Made by a program: the position numbers and the translations under genes. The notes below the pieces were generated by a model, which was given only the letters and a program-made list of their open reading frames with translations, was not told where the DNA came from and made no database searches. 43,645 bases of DNA, taken from Lingula anatina. Taxonomy: Eukaryota > Brachiopoda > Lingulata > Lingulida > Lingulidae. The number at the start of each line of letters is the position of its first letter. Within the stretch, counting starts at the first letter, position 1. This document shows positions 41,501 to 43,645 of the stretch, one piece after another. The stretch lies in assembly GCF_001039355.2 (NCBI RefSeq), contig NW_019774269.1:197239-240883 (forward strand), given 5' to 3'.

Positions 41501-43440
41501 TAACATTTTCTGCATCTTAACAACATTGTTAGTTGATTATATAAAAATGATGGTAAACCTGATATTGTGTATTGTGTAATAAGTGTCAGAAATGGAAAAA
41601 AAAACTCATATCTTTACAGTTTGTCAGATTCAACCATTCACTATGTTCAGAATCTCAGAATGGAGCAAGTTGGACAATTATAATTGTTCTGTTGATATTT
41701 TTGCTTTGACAACATATTTTTTGATTGATCATATAAAAATGACAGTAAATTGATAATTTTGTTTTATGTAAAAAAGATGTTGAAAATGGAAAAAAACTCT
41801 TTCAATACAGTTTTCTCTTGTTTACATTTTGGGATTTTCAAAGTATGACTCTGAACTCAATGGGCTAGTCACATTTTCTGAATATCCATTACGGTTTAAT
41901 ATCCATTACGGTTATTAAGCTGTTAAGCATTGTGTAATGTTGCATCAAAATTGAACAAAACCCTATTACGGGCACTGCCTCCGTAGTGGCGGTGAAAGGA
42001 AAACCATGTGACTTGCTCTTCTCACACTTACAGGAAAGAAACATACGATTGAAATACAGCTTTAGTTGAAAAATTGTCTCATTAGTTAATTGTTTGGAAG
42101 TAATACAGGTTTTTTTTGTGAAAATTTTTATCTTTCACAACTTGCAATTTTCAATGTGGAACTTATAGCTCCCTTGGGCATGAAGCCCAGTGGTTATCAA
42201 ATTTTCTTAACGTCCATGTTTTTAATAGTAGATATTTTAAAATTGGTGGTATTTATACAGTTAAGCATTATGTAATATTGCATCAAAATTGACAAAAAAC
42301 CTACTTTGTGCTCTGCCGCCATTAATATTATGTAAAGTGTTACTTTCTATTTTTTTAACATGTCTTACAAGAATAATTCTTAGGATTGACATACAGCTCA
42401 TGTTAGAAAACCAGCTCTATTGGATTATCATTTTTATTAAATTTTTGCATTTTTTGTGAAATTTTCATTTTTCTCATTCTGGCACTTATTAACTGTAAAC
42501 TTGAACTCAGATGGGCCTGAAGCCTTATGCTTTTACTTTCATCAGTGTTACCTGTTGTGCATAATTATAATTTGATGTTGACTGTGCAGTAAAACATAAT
42601 ATATTATTGCATCAGAATTTTCTCCTGTTTTTGTGCATTATTGTTATCTGCTTTTGTTAAGGTGTGACTTATGGGCCTGAAGACCTTTGACCTTGTGGTC
42701 AGTCTGTAAATTCCCCTTGGGTATTCACTGGGCTAAGTTCAGTGCTATAAACTCATTTGCCTAATTAATTGACCATTAAATGAGATTTAATGAAGCACAC
42801 TTGTTGATATTTCCCTGTAAACTCCCAAAGGTTAAGCTCTCTGCTAGATAACATAATGTCCATAATAAGGAAGCAGTGAATAGCAGCTTCATTGGAATTA
42901 TATATTTTTGTTGTTTTCTTTTTAATTTTTTCTCCAACATTGGCATTTATAAGATATGACTTTTACCTGAGACTCTGCACATTTTCTGTATTTCCACATA
43001 AGCAGCTGTATTGGTATTTTTGTCTTTAAACACTATGTAATATTATTTTATGCACTGTCATCATTTTTCATATATTGGGACTTTCATCATGTGAATTTTA
43101 ACTCTTATGGTCATGAAACTGTAATCTTATTGAAGGAGTGGATTGAGACCATCTTCTGGGTCTCCTGGAAGACAGTCAGATTTTAAAGTTTATATCGATG
43201 GGTATCTATTTTTTTCTGTTGGAAGACCATCAAAATGGAGGATAGATCAACAAAGATACTTTGGGATACTGTCAGAAAATATCTCTGGATCTGCTCCTGT
43301 TATTGACCATGTTACCTGTTGTGCATGATTAAAAATCAGTGTTGACTGACTGTGCTATTATAAGCATAATTTATTATTGCATCAAAATTGACAAAATGAC
43401 CTATTTTGCATCTTTCTTTTCTGTTTTTTTTTTTTTTTTT
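41500..43440. repeat. Degenerate ~340-bp repeats
   Basis: TTGCATCAAAATTGA-like phrases occur near 41941, 42281, 42603 and 43377. GGGCCTGAAG or GGCATGAAGCCC, and CAGTTAAGCATTATGTAATATT-type words recur between them. Diverged tandem copies; no coding sequence recognised (short frames at 42090 and 43143 lie inside the repeats). Confidence 0.6.
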
Positions 43441-43645
43441 TTGTCTGTACATTTGACAGCTTTGCTGCCTTGTTCTTCTACCATCAGTCTGTTTTGCATG
43501 TATTTGCCCTGATGTTTAGATTATTTTCCTTGGGCTACATGTAAATATTATCATATTTTAGCTAAGGGGCTGTGTATTTTTGTAATCATTTTCACAAGTC
43601 TAGACATTTTGTAGACTCCTTGCCACACCCCCCCCCACCCCACCC
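43424..43645. other. Poly-T run and C-rich window end
   Basis: About 19 T at 43424-43442, and a C/A-rich tract from 43627 to the end of the window. No gene. Confidence 0.8.

Overview
The window is AT-rich, intron- and repeat-rich animal DNA. There is no bacterial gene organisation, ORFs are short, and most recognisable coding sequence belongs to transposable elements. The repeat content (CR1/L2-like LINE tails, a DIRS1-type tyrosine-recombinase retrotransposon, tandem ~160-bp units behind a palindromic head, several large-TIR elements) suggests a marine invertebrate, probably a lophotrochozoan such as a mollusc. The host assignment is an inference. Single Ns at 11273, 25737, 30203, 35568 and 40357 and NNNN at 34616-34619 look like assembly joins.

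1-11.6 kb is a mosaic of LINE debris and inverted-repeat elements. It holds ~185-bp inverted repeats (1-185 / 7102-7286), a 145-bp tandem array, a zinc-finger-like ORF, pieces of a CR1/L2-like LINE on both strands, another LINE 3' end (5212-5935), a second inverted-repeat pair (about 3900-4260 / 10290-10806) with ~176-bp units carrying a YY1-like motif, and a near-perfect 214-bp-arm palindrome holding a hammerhead-like motif.

11.6-22.0 kb is a three-layer nest. An L1-like LINE ORF2 is interrupted by an 8.86-kb Harbinger-like TIR element (12284-21144, CTG target duplication). That element carries a 5.05-kb DIRS1-type retrotransposon on the minus strand (15265-20317). The DIRS copy is nearly complete: inverted terminal repeats, an internal complementary region exactly complementary to both ends, gag, RT-RNase H-methylase-like ORF and tyrosine recombinase. 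Gag and RT are related by a -1 shift at a canonical T TTT TTA heptamer, which appears to be programmed frameshifting. Two lesions (a gag frameshift and one in-frame TAA in RNase H) probably make this copy inactive.

22-34.6 kb is mostly non-coding. It has a non-autonomous hAT-like element (23110-25077), an 11/22-bp minisatellite, two exon-like segments near 27.2-27.8 kb, a ~1-kb-arm inverted repeat (28054-30202) and small CpG-rich or hairpin repeats.

34.6-43.6 kb has a TTAA-flanked inverted-repeat element (34620-38875), a possible promoter and first exon (NRF1-like site, TISU-like start at 35240), a LINE 3' end, a C-type-lectin terminal exon (38921-39176), the second ~160-bp tandem array with a 469-bp assembly-type duplication, and degenerate ~340-bp repeats to the end. 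Host coding content is low: the lectin exon is the only convincing host exon.
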